Shown piece after piece: positions 1 through 54,518 of a stretch of 64,000 bases of DNA (position 1 is its first letter; each line of letters begins with the position of its first letter). Where the stretch lies: NCBI GenBank assembly GCA_027704905.1, contig CM051002.1:5628574-5692573 (forward strand). Reading direction: 5' to 3'. The DNA comes from Muraenolepis orangiensis (lineage: Eukaryota > Chordata > Actinopteri > Gadiformes > Muraenolepididae). The notes below the pieces were generated by a model, which made no database searches, was not told the origin of the DNA, and saw only the letters and a list, made by a program, of their open reading frames with translations. The translations under genes were made by a program, and so were the position numbers.

Positions 1-837
1 TCCTTCCACAGATTCCCTGTGTGTCCCCTGCACTCTTCGCAATCACACCATCAACTGCATTGCTATGAACTGAACTCGTCTGGTGTTTCTTTGCCTTGAA
101 CCTGCAACAGTTGCAGGTTGCAACCACCGCGCCGGTGGAGAGTTTATCCCCACGGCCTGTCAGAGGTAACCGGGGTTGGGGTCACTCAGAGCAGAGAGTC
201 CTGCCCCAGTTTCCCCATCCACCATCCAGCTGTGAGGTGAAGATAGAAGGAGGGAAGGAAAAACACAAGACACGTTCCTTTCGCTGGTTCCTCAGGGCAG
301 GAATGCCACTGTGGTATGGACAAAAATGAACTCGGAAACACGAAAAATTCCCAGCGGTTTCACTATTGGGGTTTTCTGATTTGTTTGTGATTTGGGATTG
401 TTCAATTCTCCAATTTACACAGTGGACGGACAACATTTTATTCCAGAATGTCCCTCGTCAATACACACCAATTTTGCATTATAATCATACAGGGTGTTTT
501 CTGATTTGTTTGTAATTTGGGATTGTTCAATTCTCCAATTTACACCAATTTTGCACTATAATCATAACTCCCTACCTCTTCCTATAGTTTACAAATGTAT
601 TGTTTACATACCTGTATGATAGCCATGTCGATTTTTACTGTACTTACCGTATATATATATAAATCTACAACTATTGATGCATATCCCTGCTGTATATAAA
701 TATATATATATTTATATATTTATCTACAACTGTTGATACAGCTGCATACCCCTGCTCATTACCTGTTGATACTTGTATACTTAATTGTTTATATACGTAT
801 ATAACTATAATCCTGCCTCCATACCATCCATACCTAC
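1..837. other. Intergenic DNA, no gene seen
   Basis: I see no coding potential. The only internal structure is a partial tandem duplication: a block at about 369-490 (ttttctgatttgtttg, then attgttcaattctccaattt, then accaattttgca) is repeated at about 491-568 with few changes, period about 122 bp. The segment 640-790 is AT-rich with short TA runs. Confidence 0.6.
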
Positions 838-1040
838 TCTATAAGTTATTTAATACCTGTTGTTATACCTAGTAGACAGTTTTTACATCTTATTAAACCA
901 CTGTACATTGTATATGACCATGCACTTTACTGTAACATGTGCACTCTGGTTAGATGCCAAATTATTTTCGCTGTACTGTACTTGTGGTGTGCAATGAGAA
1001 TACATTAGAATCTAATCTAATGTAATCTAATCTAATGTAT
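838..1040 (+). mobile_element. 3' tail of a non-LTR retrotransposon (L2/CR1-like LINE)
   Basis: The segment reads like the end of a vertebrate LINE 3'UTR: gcactttactg, gtgcactctggttagatgc, then ctgtactgtacttgtg and caatgagaatac, closing with a short tandem tail of the type aatctaatct at 1009-1038. The short repeated terminal motif rather than poly(A) is typical of L2/CR1 elements. No ORF of the element is retained. The family assignment is from recognition of the motif style, not a database match. Confidence 0.55.
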
Positions 1041-1087
1041 TTTCCTGTGAAACTTTGATGGACGCGTTACTGACTTCCTTCTTTCTT

Positions 1088-1660
1088 TACCTCCTGTCTC
1101 CTTCCTCCCCTCCTGTCTCCTTCCTCCCCTCCTGTCTTCTTCCTCGCCTCCTGTCTCCTTCCCCACCTCCTGACTCCTTCCCCACCTCCTGTCTCCTTCC
1201 CCACCTCCTGACTCCTTCCCCACCTCCTGTCTTCTTCCTCACCTCCTGTCTCCTTCGCCACCTCCTGTCTTCTTCCTCACCTCCTGTCTCCTTTCTTACC
1301 TTCTGTCTCCTTCCTCACCTCCTGTCTCCTTCCTCACCTCCTGTCTCCTTCGCCACCTCCTGTCTTCTTCCTCACCTCCTGTCTCCTTCGCCACCTCCTG
1401 TCTTCTTCCTCACCTCCTGTCTCCTTCCTCACCTCCTGTCTCCTTCGCCACCTCCTGTCTTCTTCCTCACCTCCTGTCTCCTTCCTTACCTTCTGTCTCC
1501 TTCCTCACCTCCTGTCTCCTTCCTCACCTCCTGTCTCCTTCGCCACCTCCTGTCTTCTTCCTCACCTCCTGTCTCCTTCGCCACCTCCTGTCTTCTTCCT
1601 CACCTCCTGTCTCCTTCCTCACCTCCTGTCTCCTTCCTCACCTCCTTCTTCCTCACCTCC
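1088..1660. repeat. 19-bp minisatellite (CT-rich)
   Basis: About 30 copies of a 19-bp unit of the form ctcctgtctccttcctcac, with recurring variants (ttcgccac, tcttcttcctcac, gactccttccccac). The variants alternate in blocks, suggesting higher-order expansion. It gives open frames on both strands (about 200 residues rich in Ser/Pro/Leu), which I attribute to a stop-free repeat and not to a gene. Confidence 0.9.
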
Positions 1661-3501
<1,841 letters not shown>

Positions 3502-3828
3502 TGAAGGGTAAGGGAGTAAAAAAGGGAATAGATCTGAGGCCAGAACTAAGCCCAGCTTGCGGCTATGAAATAATAAACACATGCTAACGTGCACGCTAAA
3601 GCCATACTACTCTCATACCAGGAATATTTCCCATGGCAATTAAAGTTCAGCACTTTGCCAATGACATACCTTAAAACAATGGGTATCATTTATATTATGA
3701 CACTTATCTCGTGAATCGTGTAGGGGTTTAATATTGTACTATTGAGCTTTTATTTCTTCAAATATTTGAAGTAGTTAAATAATGTGGACGTCAGCATTCA
3801 CAAATGCACTTGAAGTTTCCACTTCCCC

Positions 3829-3831
<3 letters not shown>

Positions 3832-3907
<76 letters not shown>

Positions 3908-3922
3908 CACACACACACACAC
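3832..3922. repeat. Compound (CT)n-(CA)n microsatellite
   Basis: A CT run at 3832-3860 continues as a CA run to about 3922, interrupted once by gtc near 3906. Confidence 0.95.
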
Positions 3923-4018
3923 CGTTTGGAGCAGTCACAAGAGCACATGGCTGGACGAGTGAAACCAAGATCTTCCAGAAGCTTGGGCTCTCTCTGTCCT
4001 TCTCTCTGACAGACAATT

Positions 4019-4235
<217 letters not shown>

Positions 4236-5082
4236 GAGTGAGAAAGAGCTCCCCACCCCTTCTTCAAGAAGACAGTTCCACAGATGCTGCCACACTCTAC
4301 TGCTTTCCTCATTTTCCTCTCAAATTCTAAGTCCCTCTCGCGGGTCAATATCTTCTCCAACAAAGCCCACCTAAATTGTTGGCATTTTAGGAAATTTAAA
4401 ATGATTTTCTCTTTCTTTCGGTGGAAAGTCAAATCATTCTACTTTTACTTAAGTGGAGGTAGACATTCTTTGACATTGGCAAGAAGAAGAAAAAAGTCTA
4501 AAGTTCTGGCTTTACTGGGGTTCACAGTAGACCGTTAAATGCACAGTTAAGGCTTTCCGAGAGACAGCCATTGACCAACGTAAACACAATGGGGCTGTGA
4601 CTGTTGACTGACTGACTTCATCCCCCCTCCCTCCCCACCTCCCCACCCCCCGAGTCAGACAGCAGGCTGTCTCCCGGTCTGAGCCGTCAACGCCACTTTA
4701 AAAAAACACACCGCGACCACCCACGCATTCAGGACTGGACACGCCGAGGACAATAGGCGGAAGAGAATATATACCACAGTTTGTTGATAATCATAACCAC
4801 GTTATTAATTTACGGAGAGTAAGAGAAGGTAGTGTGTTGGCCGTCATTATGTTGAAATACACGTATTAAGATCACCTTCATCCACTCTCGCAAATGAATT
4901 TCTCTTCAATATAATATCTCTGTCACAAAATAGGAAACAAGGCCGACTGGTGACTCCGCCCCCTTTCAGCGGTTGGTTTCCGGCCAAGGCTCTGTGTCGT
5001 CCCATCCCAGAACTTCTGCTCTACCAATGTAGGACTGCAGGGTCCCAGAGTACCGTAAGCATAATCCATTCCTCTGAGTTTG
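4236..5082. other. Intergenic DNA, no gene seen
   Basis: Unique-looking sequence with a C-rich patch at about 4620-4660. No ORF with protein-like composition and no recognisable element. Confidence 0.4.
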
Positions 5083-5355
5083 AGGGGCGGCAGCAGCTCA
5101 GTCTATTGGGACTTGGCTTGGGAACCGGAGGGTCGCCGGTTTAGGTCCCCGAAGTAGGGAATTGAGAACTGGTACTTGGAAAAAAAGTGCCAGTTCGCCT
5201 CCTGGGTAGTGCCCTTGAGCAAGGCACCAGAGCCCTGCAGAACACTGCTCCCCGGGCGCTGTATATACACAATAGCTGCCCACTGCTCCTAATACTAGGA
5301 TGGGTTAAATGCAGAGAAACTAACTTTACTATGTGTGTACATGTGTGTGACCGAT
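5083..5355 (+). mobile_element. tRNA-derived SINE, + strand
   Basis: The 5' part resembles a tRNA promoter: an A-box-like stretch (gcagctcagtctattggg) about 5095-5112, and a B-box-like stretch (gccggtttaggtccc) about 5135-5149. The body contains gcccttgagcaaggcacc and actgctccccgggcgctgta, shared with the element at 7262-7499, and the end is gataaagagg. The shared body on opposite strands at two sites supports one SINE family. No flanking duplication could be fixed confidently. Confidence 0.7.
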
Positions 5356-5558
5356 AAAGAGGATTCTAAATCCTCCAGATTAAGGTTTTAAATAGACTGT
5401 ATGAAATAGATTAAAACCAGTGTATCTGAAGCACAATTACAGGTATGGGTCTAGGATTTGGATAGTGACAGCGGGCCTTTCCACAAGCAGCTGGTGATGT
5501 CATAGCCTTTTTTCGTTTCACTAGCAATTTCATATGGCCTCAGTTAAAGCTCTCCCTG

Positions 5559-5559
<1 letters not shown>

Positions 5560-5597
<38 letters not shown>

Positions 5598-5601
5598 TGT
5601 G
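5560..5601. repeat. (TG)n microsatellite
   Basis: A short TG run with one tggg interruption. The flanks 5356-5559 and 5602-6241 hold nothing I can identify beyond CT-rich and A-rich stretches. Confidence 0.9.
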
Positions 5602-6239
5602 CTGAGCACTCTCCCTCTCTTCTTCTGTCTCTCTCATTCACTTTCATCCTGAATCCTCCTTCCCTCCCTCAGCATCCTCCTCCCCCTGGCTTTGATCCCT
5701 CCCACTTTTTGACATTTTTCAGTGAAATGATTTTCCCACACACCCCTGTCACCTGCTCCCTACTACTTCACATATAATCTCTCCCTCTCTTGCTTTCTCT
5801 CCCTCGTGCATTCTTAATCACTTGCTTCTACACTCTAAACATGGCAACTCAGTGTGCGACACAACTAAACTAATGAAATTCATCCTAGAGCAACCTTGCC
5901 GTGTCAGCCTTTCTTGAAAATTATATTTATTGGGTTTTTCAAAATTAACACAACATTACATCACATACTAAATATACCCACATACATGCATACAGTTAAA
6001 ACAAAAAGACAACCCAACAATTTAAATAAAACAAAGAATATGAATAAATAAATAAAATACCTGCAATTCTCATGTAACTATTAGATTGCTTAGATTATCT
6101 CCAAACATTCGGTACTCAGCAAACTTCTTGGTAGGTGACTCTCGAGATATTCAATAAATGATGTGTCAGCCTTAGTAACCGAAAAGCATTTCAAAGCATA
6201 TGAGTGAAGCTGAAGAGAGTGTGAAACAATGGCCGCCTT

Positions 6240-6241
<2 letters not shown>

Positions 6242-6315
<74 letters not shown>
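6242..6315. repeat. (CA)n microsatellite
   Basis: About 37 uninterrupted CA units. The following 6316-7261 has no recognisable gene; the short open frames there lack protein-like features. Confidence 0.95.
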
Positions 6316-6316
<1 letters not shown>

Positions 6317-7261
6317 GTAATCATTCTGCAACTGTATGGATCCAGGACAGATGATATGAGTGCAAATGCCTTGTTAATTTTCCCTGTTTAGTACATGCAA
6401 AGTACAGAGAAACAACATCAACAACAACACAAAAAGCTATTTGCTTTTGCAGAAAGCCTCATGGGTAAGGCCTTTGATACAACAAACGCACAAATGAATA
6501 GGCATACAGCATACGGCAAGTTCTTGCAGAGCGACAAGGGCCTTGTCTTCAATGAACTCTTCAACGCTCCAGGGTATTCTATAGGGTTATCAGTGGAACA
6601 CAACACACATAGGATGTATGCACAAAAAACATCTTACTGAAACACACGCACTATATCTCCTGGAAAAAGTTTGCTAGTGTAGACCAAGAGCTTGGCCCTG
6701 CCAGCCCCTAGCTAAATGACAAGCCATGGATGTTTCTCAAACTGCAGCCCTATGAATAGATAAATGCTGGCTTTGAGATCCAAGGTCTTTTGATCCGCGG
6801 GGTTACTTACGCAGGGTTTTTACAAACAAGCTCACAAAAGTTCACAAAAGAAAAAACAAACAAACAATTGTAATTTGTCGTGATTTTTTTTCTATACTTT
6901 GTCAAACATGTGGGTTGTGTTCAACATTGACCACACACATTTTCTGAACACATGCAGTATGAGTACAAGTTGCTGCTTGATCAGCATATTTATAGACACG
7001 GGGGTTAACATAACATAGCCGTGTGTAGGCTGACACTTGTATGCCTATAGGCTGATATTTCCTAATAAAAAATTTTAAACGGTTTCATGTGTTTGGACAA
7101 GTGTGGCTGTCAACTCTATGCATGTGTCGTACTTTGATAGACAGATAGGGAATGATTCAAGTGAGCTAATCTGTCCTCATGTCCCGTATACACAAAGAGA
7201 GGAGATGGGCACTCGACCCTGATACTAACATATTCATAATGAATTGCCTATGAACACACTT

Positions 7262-7499
7262 CTATAATATTCAAAGTGTTATTGTCAGTGTACAGCACAA
7301 GTACAGTACAGCGAAAGGAATCTCTGCATTTTACCCATCCTAGTATTAGGAGCATATATATATATTTATACAGCGTCCGGGGAGCAGTGTAGGGGGTGCC
7401 TTGCTCAAGGGCACTTAGGCAGTAACCTGGTGTTTTTTAGGGGACTTGACCTTGCTGCTCCCAAGCCAAGTCCTTATCCACTGAGCTACTGCCCCCCCT
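7262..7499 (-). mobile_element. tRNA-derived SINE, - strand
   Basis: On the minus strand the element begins near 7499 with gcagtagctcagtgg (A-box region of a tRNA-like head) and aaggtcaagtcccc (B-box region). It runs through gcccttgagcaaggcaccc, matching the body of the SINE at 5083-5355, and ends near 7262 with a ctgacaataaca-type tail. This is a second copy of the same SINE class in opposite orientation. Confidence 0.7.
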
Positions 7500-8842
7500 A
7501 TGGTGTTTTTCAACACACAGGATCCTCAGTTTGGCCTGAAGGGGAACAGGTTTATGGTTGTGCTTCACCTTCTTCCACCAAACACAAAATATCTGGCAGC
7601 AGACAAAGCGTGGTGTACAAGGCCACGCAGGAGAGGCCATGAACCAAGCTGTACACTCAAGGGAGAGGCACCAGCTGCTCCCGTTTCCAGTAAAGTGTGC
7701 AGGGGGGGGGGGGGGGGGTCACGGAGGTCAAGGGTCATAGGTCACACAACCTGCAGGGTAAGTGGACGAAGCGGCACTCGCTGTCCACCCGCCCGGGCTT
7801 ATAAATAGCCCGGAGTTACAGTACAAGGTGCAAATGGCCACGGCATTTACAGCGAACAGCTCGCGTCTGACGTGGTTAGAGCGGCTTTTAGGCAAAATAG
7901 TTGTTTTATTGCCATGGTTAACCATTTGAACATACCTGTAGGTGTCATTTACCCTGGGGACGCTGCTGGGGACCCCATCACTTTTGGAAGTTTTGAAACT
8001 GCTGATCCCCATCACTGTTCTAAAAGCATAATTAAAAAAAAAATAAAGTAAAAAATGTTCTGAAAGAAATAGCTTGCACCAAGAAATGTGAACTAACAAA
8101 TGAGAACGCTTTGAGAAATGTTTATTTAAGAAAACATACAATACAATGTAAATACTGAAAAAGCTAATTAAATGTGAATATAGAAGAAACTAATGTAATG
8201 TAAATCAAGGAAGAAAAAAGTTAATCCCCCCTAGCCCACTGACTCTAGAATGATCCAAAAACGTGCCGATCCATGATGTCATGTTTAATCTGATCTTTAA
8301 TCTTAATATCCACCACTTTTCAACACACAACAGACACCATTGCATACAGGCCTGATGGGAACCTTTAGTCCCTGTTAAGGAAAGTGTTGTAGTACAGTCT
8401 TGTACTACTACTATGTGCCTCCCTGTCATTCACCTTCCTGAGGCCGTCAAACCCGAGGGGGGCGGGACATACTGTAGCTTTCCCGAAAAGGGGGAGGGTA
8501 TGTGGGGGTGGCTAGAGGAGTAGCTTAGCCTTGATATTTGTCTGTGAAAGAATCTGTCAAAAACCAAACTAAAGCTGTAAATCACCTTGCTATGAGTTAC
8601 AGTGGACAATCAAACAATGGAATTGGACTAAATAGTTCAGGCATGTGTCTGATAACTATTTAATACTCTGCTGTATACCAGAGGGAAGCACAAATACACC
8701 TTTTTTTTTGAATAATTGCAAATAACAATGTGCTATTAAACATTCCTTCATCACCAGGTCACCCTTAGTGCACATGATTTGTTCACAGGCTATGGATAGA
8801 GTGGATATTATGGAAGTCCTATGTGGTTCCCATCATCAAATG
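7500..8842. other. Intergenic DNA, no gene seen
   Basis: Contains a G-homopolymer of about 18 bases near 7701-7718. No gene, RNA or clear repeat family; the open frames are short and lack recognisable domains. Confidence 0.4.
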
Positions 8843-9240
8843 ATATTACATTAGGGCATTTGGCAGACGCTTTTATCCAAAGCGACTTACAAGGTGTACA
8901 TTAGTTGAAGCAGACAATAGCATAACACTGGGGTACGCAAACATATAAATACAGCAGTTCACAAGTATTCATATTGACAAGATGAATAACACAATTTCGT
9001 ACTGCTAGGTCACCTGCTTAAGTAGCTGTGATAAGAGCGTGTTAACAACATTAAGGACATAAACTTGCTAACATATACAACATGCTAAGAGCTATTAATG
9101 TCAGGACTTAAGCAAGTTTAGGGGTTTCACAAAGGAGAGTCCAGGTGGACTCTGAACAGGTGGGTCTTGAGTCTCTTGCGGAAGCTGGCGAGGGACTCTG
9201 CCGTCCTGACATGAGACGGGAGTTCATTCCACCACTGGAT
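8843..9240 (+). mobile_element. Dispersed teleost repeat with a ggcagacgctttta core
   Basis: Starts ttacattagggcatttgg followed by cagacgcttttatccaaag, a motif very common in fish intergenic DNA. It continues through tagcataacactgggg, aatttcgtactgc and gtcacctgcttaagtagc. A second copy at 52,820-53,140 shares the first 170 bp almost base for base and is interrupted by another insertion. Shorter copies lie on the other strand at about 46,940 and 50,080. I do not assign it to a named family. Confidence 0.7.
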
Positions 9241-9504
9241 ATCAGAGTTAGATTAAGACTCAGAAAGAGTGATCATGGAAGTAGCAACTTTGACAGATAT
9301 AACGCCAACAGTACGCTCTAATTAATTAACTAACAACAATACAATTATTATTCCAAAAATTCTAAAAGCATTTTTGCTAATTGCATTGGGCAAAACGTTC
9401 AAAGTTTAAAAGTTTGCTCTGCTCCGTTGTCTTTTCAAATCAAGCCATACTATAACTTACAGTATATTTATTAAATTCAATATTCTCCTCACCAGACCCC
9501 TAGC

Positions 9505-9545
9505 TGCGAGGTGGGCGGGGCGGGGGTGGGGTGGGGCGGGGGGAT
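9505..9545 (+). promoter_or_regulatory. GC-box cluster upstream of col2a1
   Basis: The G-rich block includes gggcggggc at 9513-9521 and further ggggcggg motifs up to 9543, consistent with Sp/KLF sites. It lies about 450 bp upstream of the start codon. A weak TATA-like candidate (ggtttaaac) lies at 9852-9860, about 110 bp upstream of the ATG. The transcription start cannot be fixed from sequence alone. Confidence 0.4.
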
Positions 9546-9949
9546 AGCAGGACGAGAAAAAAAAAGTGTAACTTTTTGGGGTCCCCCCCCTCTTTTCAGT
9601 GGCAGCCTATGGGACGGGTGTAGTGGAACCAGGGAGGAGACAGAATGGGAGGGGGGAACGGGACTCGTATTTCAGCTTGACAGGGGGTAAGGGGTTGGGC
9701 TGATATTTGGTGAATATACGAAGATTCATTGAAGGTAACGGGGACATTAAACTACAGTGCCTGACCAGGAGCGGTCGGTGGTGCTGAGTTGTTACTGAGG
9801 GGGTCAGGGGTCTGTCGCTGGATTTCCGTGGTGGCCAAAGGAAGGTTGAACGGTTTAAACGGTGTGTGATAAACACACACTCCTCACCGAGGAGAGAAGA
9901 ATCCGCTAGAATACCTGTATCCCTTTTTCCTTTTCCCCCCTAGAAGCGC

Positions 9950-9969
9950 CGCATGTCTAATATTTAGCC

Positions 9970-9978
<9 letters not shown>
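9950..9978 (+). promoter_or_regulatory. 5'UTR uORF and short stem-loop at the collagen start codon
   Basis: An upstream ATG at 9953 opens a four-codon uORF (M-S-N-I) stopping at 9965-9967, two bases before the true ATG at 9970. The arms catgtcta (9952-9959) and tagccatg (9965-9972) can pair with one mismatch, putting both ATGs in the stem. This is the layout of the conserved 5' stem-loop of fibrillar collagen mRNAs, which binds LARP6 in type I and III collagen transcripts. LARP6 binding here is inference. Confidence 0.55.
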
Positions 9979-50418
<40,440 letters not shown>

Positions 50419-50951
50419 AAAGCAAGAGGTGTTCGAAGATGAACGGAGAAGCGGAAATAAAAGGAAAAAAAACAAACAGGCGAGAAGAACGCGCTTCGGA
50501 GCGAGGAAGAGGAGGAGAGGAACGAGGAAGATCAAGACACTCTTTCATTTTTTTTTTTACTGGACTTTTTTTTCTAAGTCCAAACAAAAGTGCTTTTTCA
50601 AGTCGTACTCCATAGGATATCTGCACTGAATGGCACCCGGCAAACAACATCTGTGATTCATCCAACATTGCCTAGTCCAGTCTAATCGACTCTTATGGAT
50701 AACCAGAGGGACTCGCCCCTCCCCCACCCCCGCCCACCCCACACCTCTCCCACCGACCCTGGGTGGACAGTAACCCACCCCCCCCCCCCACCCCCACCCC
50801 CCCATGTAGAAGGAAAGTACCAAGGAGAACGAGGGAACATACCAGGGAACAAGAGAGAGAGAGAGAGAGAGATAGAGAAGGTGTTTGTTGGTGTTATTTA
50901 TTTATTGTTTGGGTCCGGGTCCCAGGTGTGTAAGGACTGGGCATGCCATCA

Positions 50952-50957
50952 AATAAA
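50952..50957 (+). terminator. Candidate proximal poly(A) signal aataaa
   Basis: Canonical aataaa 534 bp after the stop codon, within a tract otherwise lacking A-rich motifs. Confidence 0.5.
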
Positions 50958-51032
50958 ACTAAATATTCCCTGTATTATTTTACCTATATTCCCTGTTCCT
51001 GTCCTGCTTCCTAATCTCTTCCTCCTTGAACC

Positions 51033-51177
<145 letters not shown>

Positions 51178-51311
51178 CTTCAGCATATCCACTAAAACAT
51201 ACATATCTATTTTTTTCGATAAAACCAAAACAAATCCGGCAATGTCTATTAAATGCAGGTGTTTTAATTTCTGCCCACCACAGTGTGTATCAGAAAGTGA
51301 TTGTGTATTAT

Positions 51312-51317
51312 AATAAA
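51312..51317 (+). terminator. Candidate distal poly(A) signal aataaa
   Basis: Canonical aataaa about 890 bp after the stop, followed within 40 bp by gtgctattgttttaaa, a plausible GU-rich downstream element. Confidence 0.5.
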
Positions 51318-51437
51318 GTCAATGGTGCTATTGTTTTAAAACAGTCTGTATTTTTTAACAACCAGATGCTGATAGTAGTAGCATGCATGTTGTACATGTG
51401 TATACACATGCATACATATGTACATACATGTATACAT

Positions 51438-51439
51438 GT

Positions 51440-51516
<77 letters not shown>
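51438..51516. repeat. (TA)n microsatellite
   Basis: About 38 TA units preceded by alternating purine-pyrimidine (tacatatg) sequence. Confidence 0.95.
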
Positions 51517-51519
<3 letters not shown>

Positions 51520-52017
51520 CAGAACTACATTTAATACTGGGATTAAATCCTAATCTCGCCCCATACATCTACCATTCATAAATAAACATGTCTTGTTGTT
51601 TATTTATTTATTTTTAAAACAAAGGCATGTCAAATTTGGAAATGAATCCTGACTTGAATTCGATTTGTATATTTCCTTTATGTGTTATACGTTTTAATAT
51701 TTTAAAGCTACCTCACACCAAAAGCAAAGAGAACATGGAAGGAATTTGGCTTATTTCATACAAATTTCCATGGGACCCGTGTTGCGTAAGAGCCCCCTTC
51801 TATGACCTTTGACCCCGTCCACTTCCTGTCCCAAGCAGTCCCCTCACACATGTGTCCTCTCACACTCACACACACACACACACACATCACAGTGAGAGGC
51901 ATCGGGATGAAACCCAGTCCCTCATCGCAATCCAGTGCGAGGGGACCACCCTATTGGCCAGGGCACAGGGTGCATTTGTGTGAGGTTGTGTATATTCGTA
52001 TTATTAATAATAATAAT

Positions 52018-52059
<42 letters not shown>

Positions 52060-52275
52060 AATAATAGCATTATGATGATGATGATGGTGATCAATACATT
52101 GTTTTTGTTACGTTTTGATTAATGTAAATTGGAAATTAAAGACGAAAACAAGTGACAGACTGAAGCTTTTCTTTGCATTCCGTCCCTGCTCTGTATTCGG
52201 TGGTTACACCTAAAGCTGCACCCTGCTGCCCTGATGGGCCCTTTCTGGGGTGGCTGAGTTGTACTGTTTTCAGAA
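51517..52275. other. 3' flank with (ATT)n-(ATG)n repeat
   Basis: Mostly unique sequence with a CA run near 51,868 and an ATT/AAT trinucleotide tract at about 51,998-52,092 (continuing as ATG). It is unclear whether any of this is transcribed as extended 3'UTR. Confidence 0.55.
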
Positions 52276-52680
52276 GCAATTCAAGATTCAAGATGACTTT
52301 ATTTATCCCGAGGGAAATGAAGGTGCAACAGTTGAAACAGGGGGAATAAATGCACACAAAATATACTAATACCTAAAAACTAAATAACAACTAACTAAAC
52401 TAAACTAAACTAGTATAAACAAAATATAACTAAATGAAATCTAAATGAAATCTAAATGTATTGACAGATGAATTGCACAATTTACAGTATTATTACAGTA
52501 ATACGTAGGTATATACAATATACAACAATACGTATAGTGTAAATTGGCAGTAATAAAATATTAATAAATAACTCCGATGAATACTGAAAAAGTGACATGT
52601 GAAAAGTGAAAAGTGAAAAGTGAAAAGTGAAAAGTGAAAAAAAATTGGGTGTCAACTAGTATAAAGACCGGTAAAAGAAG
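52276..52680 (+). mobile_element. Dispersed retroelement fragment (attcaagattcaaga family), copy 1
   Basis: Starts attcaagattcaagatgac, then ttatttatcccgagggaaat, then an A-rich body with actaatacctaaaaac. Related copies lie at 52,992-53,118 and 62,380-62,675. The tail contains a 7-bp gtgaaaa repeat near 52,598-52,642. Family not named. Confidence 0.65.
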
Positions 52681-52819
52681 ACATTGCAATACAAAGTAAT
52701 GCTCTCCTCTAGCCATTGTAAGTCATGTGACAATATGAACATCCCCAACATCACCAGGCATTGTGAATGGAGATTGGTGACAATCATCACCCCTGCCTCC
52801 ACCAGAGGGCAGCATCAAC

Positions 52820-53140
52820 ATTTTACATTTAGGACATTTGGCAGACGCTTTTATCCAAAGCGGCTTACGAAGGAGTACATTTCTTGAAGTAGACAATAGC
52901 ATAACGCTAACATAAAAATAGAGCAGTTCACAAGCATTCATATTAACACGATGAATAACACAATTTCGTACTGCCAGGTCACCTGCTTAAGATTCAAGAT
53001 TCAAGAGACTTTATTTATCCCGAGGGAAATGAAGGTGCAACAGTTGAAACAGGGGGAATAAATGCACACAAAATATACTAATACCTAAAAACGAAATAAC
53101 AACAACAAAAAAAAAAAGTAGCTGTGATAAGCGCGGATGT
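52820..53140 (+). mobile_element. Dispersed ggcagacgctttta repeat, interrupted copy
   Basis: Matches 8,843-9,035 nearly base for base up to cacctgcttaag at 52,991, is interrupted by a 127-bp insertion, and resumes with tagctgtgataag at 53,119. Confidence 0.75.
52992..53118 (+). mobile_element. Nested attcaagattcaaga-family insertion, copy 2
   Basis: A 127-bp element starting attcaagattcaagagac and ending in an A-run (53,107-53,117) lies inside the older repeat. The intact relative at 8,843 reads straight across the junction (gcttaagtagctg), defining the ends. A short aag duplication may flank it. The A-rich end and size are SINE-like, but it could be a 5'-truncated LINE tail. Confidence 0.75.
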
Positions 53141-53690
53141 TGTAGAGGGCAATTCTGAAAGATCGGGCCACCGGGGTCCCGGGGGACTTTGGCATTGCAA
53201 GACAGCTGGTCATCTAGCACCACACCAAGGTCTCTGGTTGTTCTCTGGTTGTGGTTGAGGGGGGAATGTGGATGAATGTTCGTTTCTGCGCCCTCACAAA
53301 ACTAACCACAATCAACTTACCAAAACATGTGGTTTCTGAAGGATTTCCTGTTTGTCTGCTGAAACAAAGACACACCCAGACAGAGTACAGAGGATACAAT
53401 TACTCCACAATCTTTAAAATAGTATTTTGCTGCTATATTACTGTTTAAATGATCATCTATAGAACCTTTCAGAACCATTTTTTTGAGAGAGAAATGTTGT
53501 ACATGGATGCGAAGAGTGACAGATCAGAGAATGCTAGTTTGGACACTGCCCTAGAGATACATCCTTGCCTTCCTTATTTAAAATGTAAGTAATCTACATA
53601 TATCTAAATTCATTCATGATTTGGCATTAGAATACATGATGTTAAATGGTTTCACCTACATCATTTGTTAGCCTATATTGATGCCAATAT
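53141..53690. other. Intergenic DNA, no gene seen
   Basis: The stretch 53,135-53,230 (gggccaccggggtcccgg, then tggtcatctagcaccacac) looks repetitive, but I cannot assign a family. The remainder is unique-looking. Confidence 0.4.
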
Positions 53691-54450
53691 AGAGTACTAG
53701 TTATTGTTAAGAACGAAAGGTGCTACTACTTACTTATAAAATCCTACACGGATTAGCACCCTCAGACCTTATTGTTCCCTATTGTCCTTCTCGGCCCCTC
53801 CGGGCTTCAGGAGCCTTCTATCAATCCCAAAAGTCATAAAGAAATCAGCAGGGAATAGAGCGTTCTCCTACCGTGCGCCCTATTTGTGCAACAGTTTGCC
53901 ACCTGTAATCAGGGAAGCAGACTCTGTTGAAATATTTAAATCTAAACTTAAAACCTACCTTTGTACATTGTCGTTTGGCGCCTAGGAGTGCCCTTAGCCA
54001 GCACTAGCCTACCCCTGCTGCTAAAAGGTACTAGACTAGAGGTCCACATGTTCCTTGTCCACCCTACCCCATCTAACCATACCACTGTCTGCTTCTGTTT
54101 TCCAGTGTGCCGCTGTGATCCCCACCTGAAGCACCACACACAAATTATATTCTCATTTTAATATTTGTATATTGTGTATATTTTCTTTGTAATTTTACTA
54201 TGTACATTACTATAAGTCACCCATTGCACTCCTGAACCATCCCTGGAAGGAGGGATCCCCTTCCACTCGTTCCTTCTCAAGATTTCTTCCTCTATAACTA
54301 AGGGAGTTTTTTCTTGCCCTTAGGGGGGCTAGGGTTTGGGGGGGGGGGGGGGGGCACATAAGCACACTTATGTTCTGAGTGTGTACAGGCCACTTACTAT
54401 GTATGTAAGAGCCCACGTGCTGGACCAAGCACCAATCTCCATCTAGCTTC
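53691..54450 (+). mobile_element. L2-like LINE: 3' end of reverse-transcriptase ORF plus 3'UTR
   Basis: The + strand encodes the characteristic LINE ORF2 C-terminus: SAGNRAFSYRAPYLCNSLPP then VEIFKSKLKTYLCTL (within 53,782-53,985). The upstream part (cttataaaatcctacacgg) encodes a YKILHGLAPSDL-like stretch in another frame, so the ORF is frameshifted. The 3'UTR has ccttctcaagatttcttcc and agggagttttttcttgcc, typical of L2 elements, and a G-run near 54,338. A dead, 5'-truncated copy. Confidence 0.75.
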
Positions 54451-54518
54451 CACCTGAAGCGGGAGACTGCACATCGAAATGGCTCGTGCTAATCCACCAG
54501 CCGTCACCATATAGCCCG

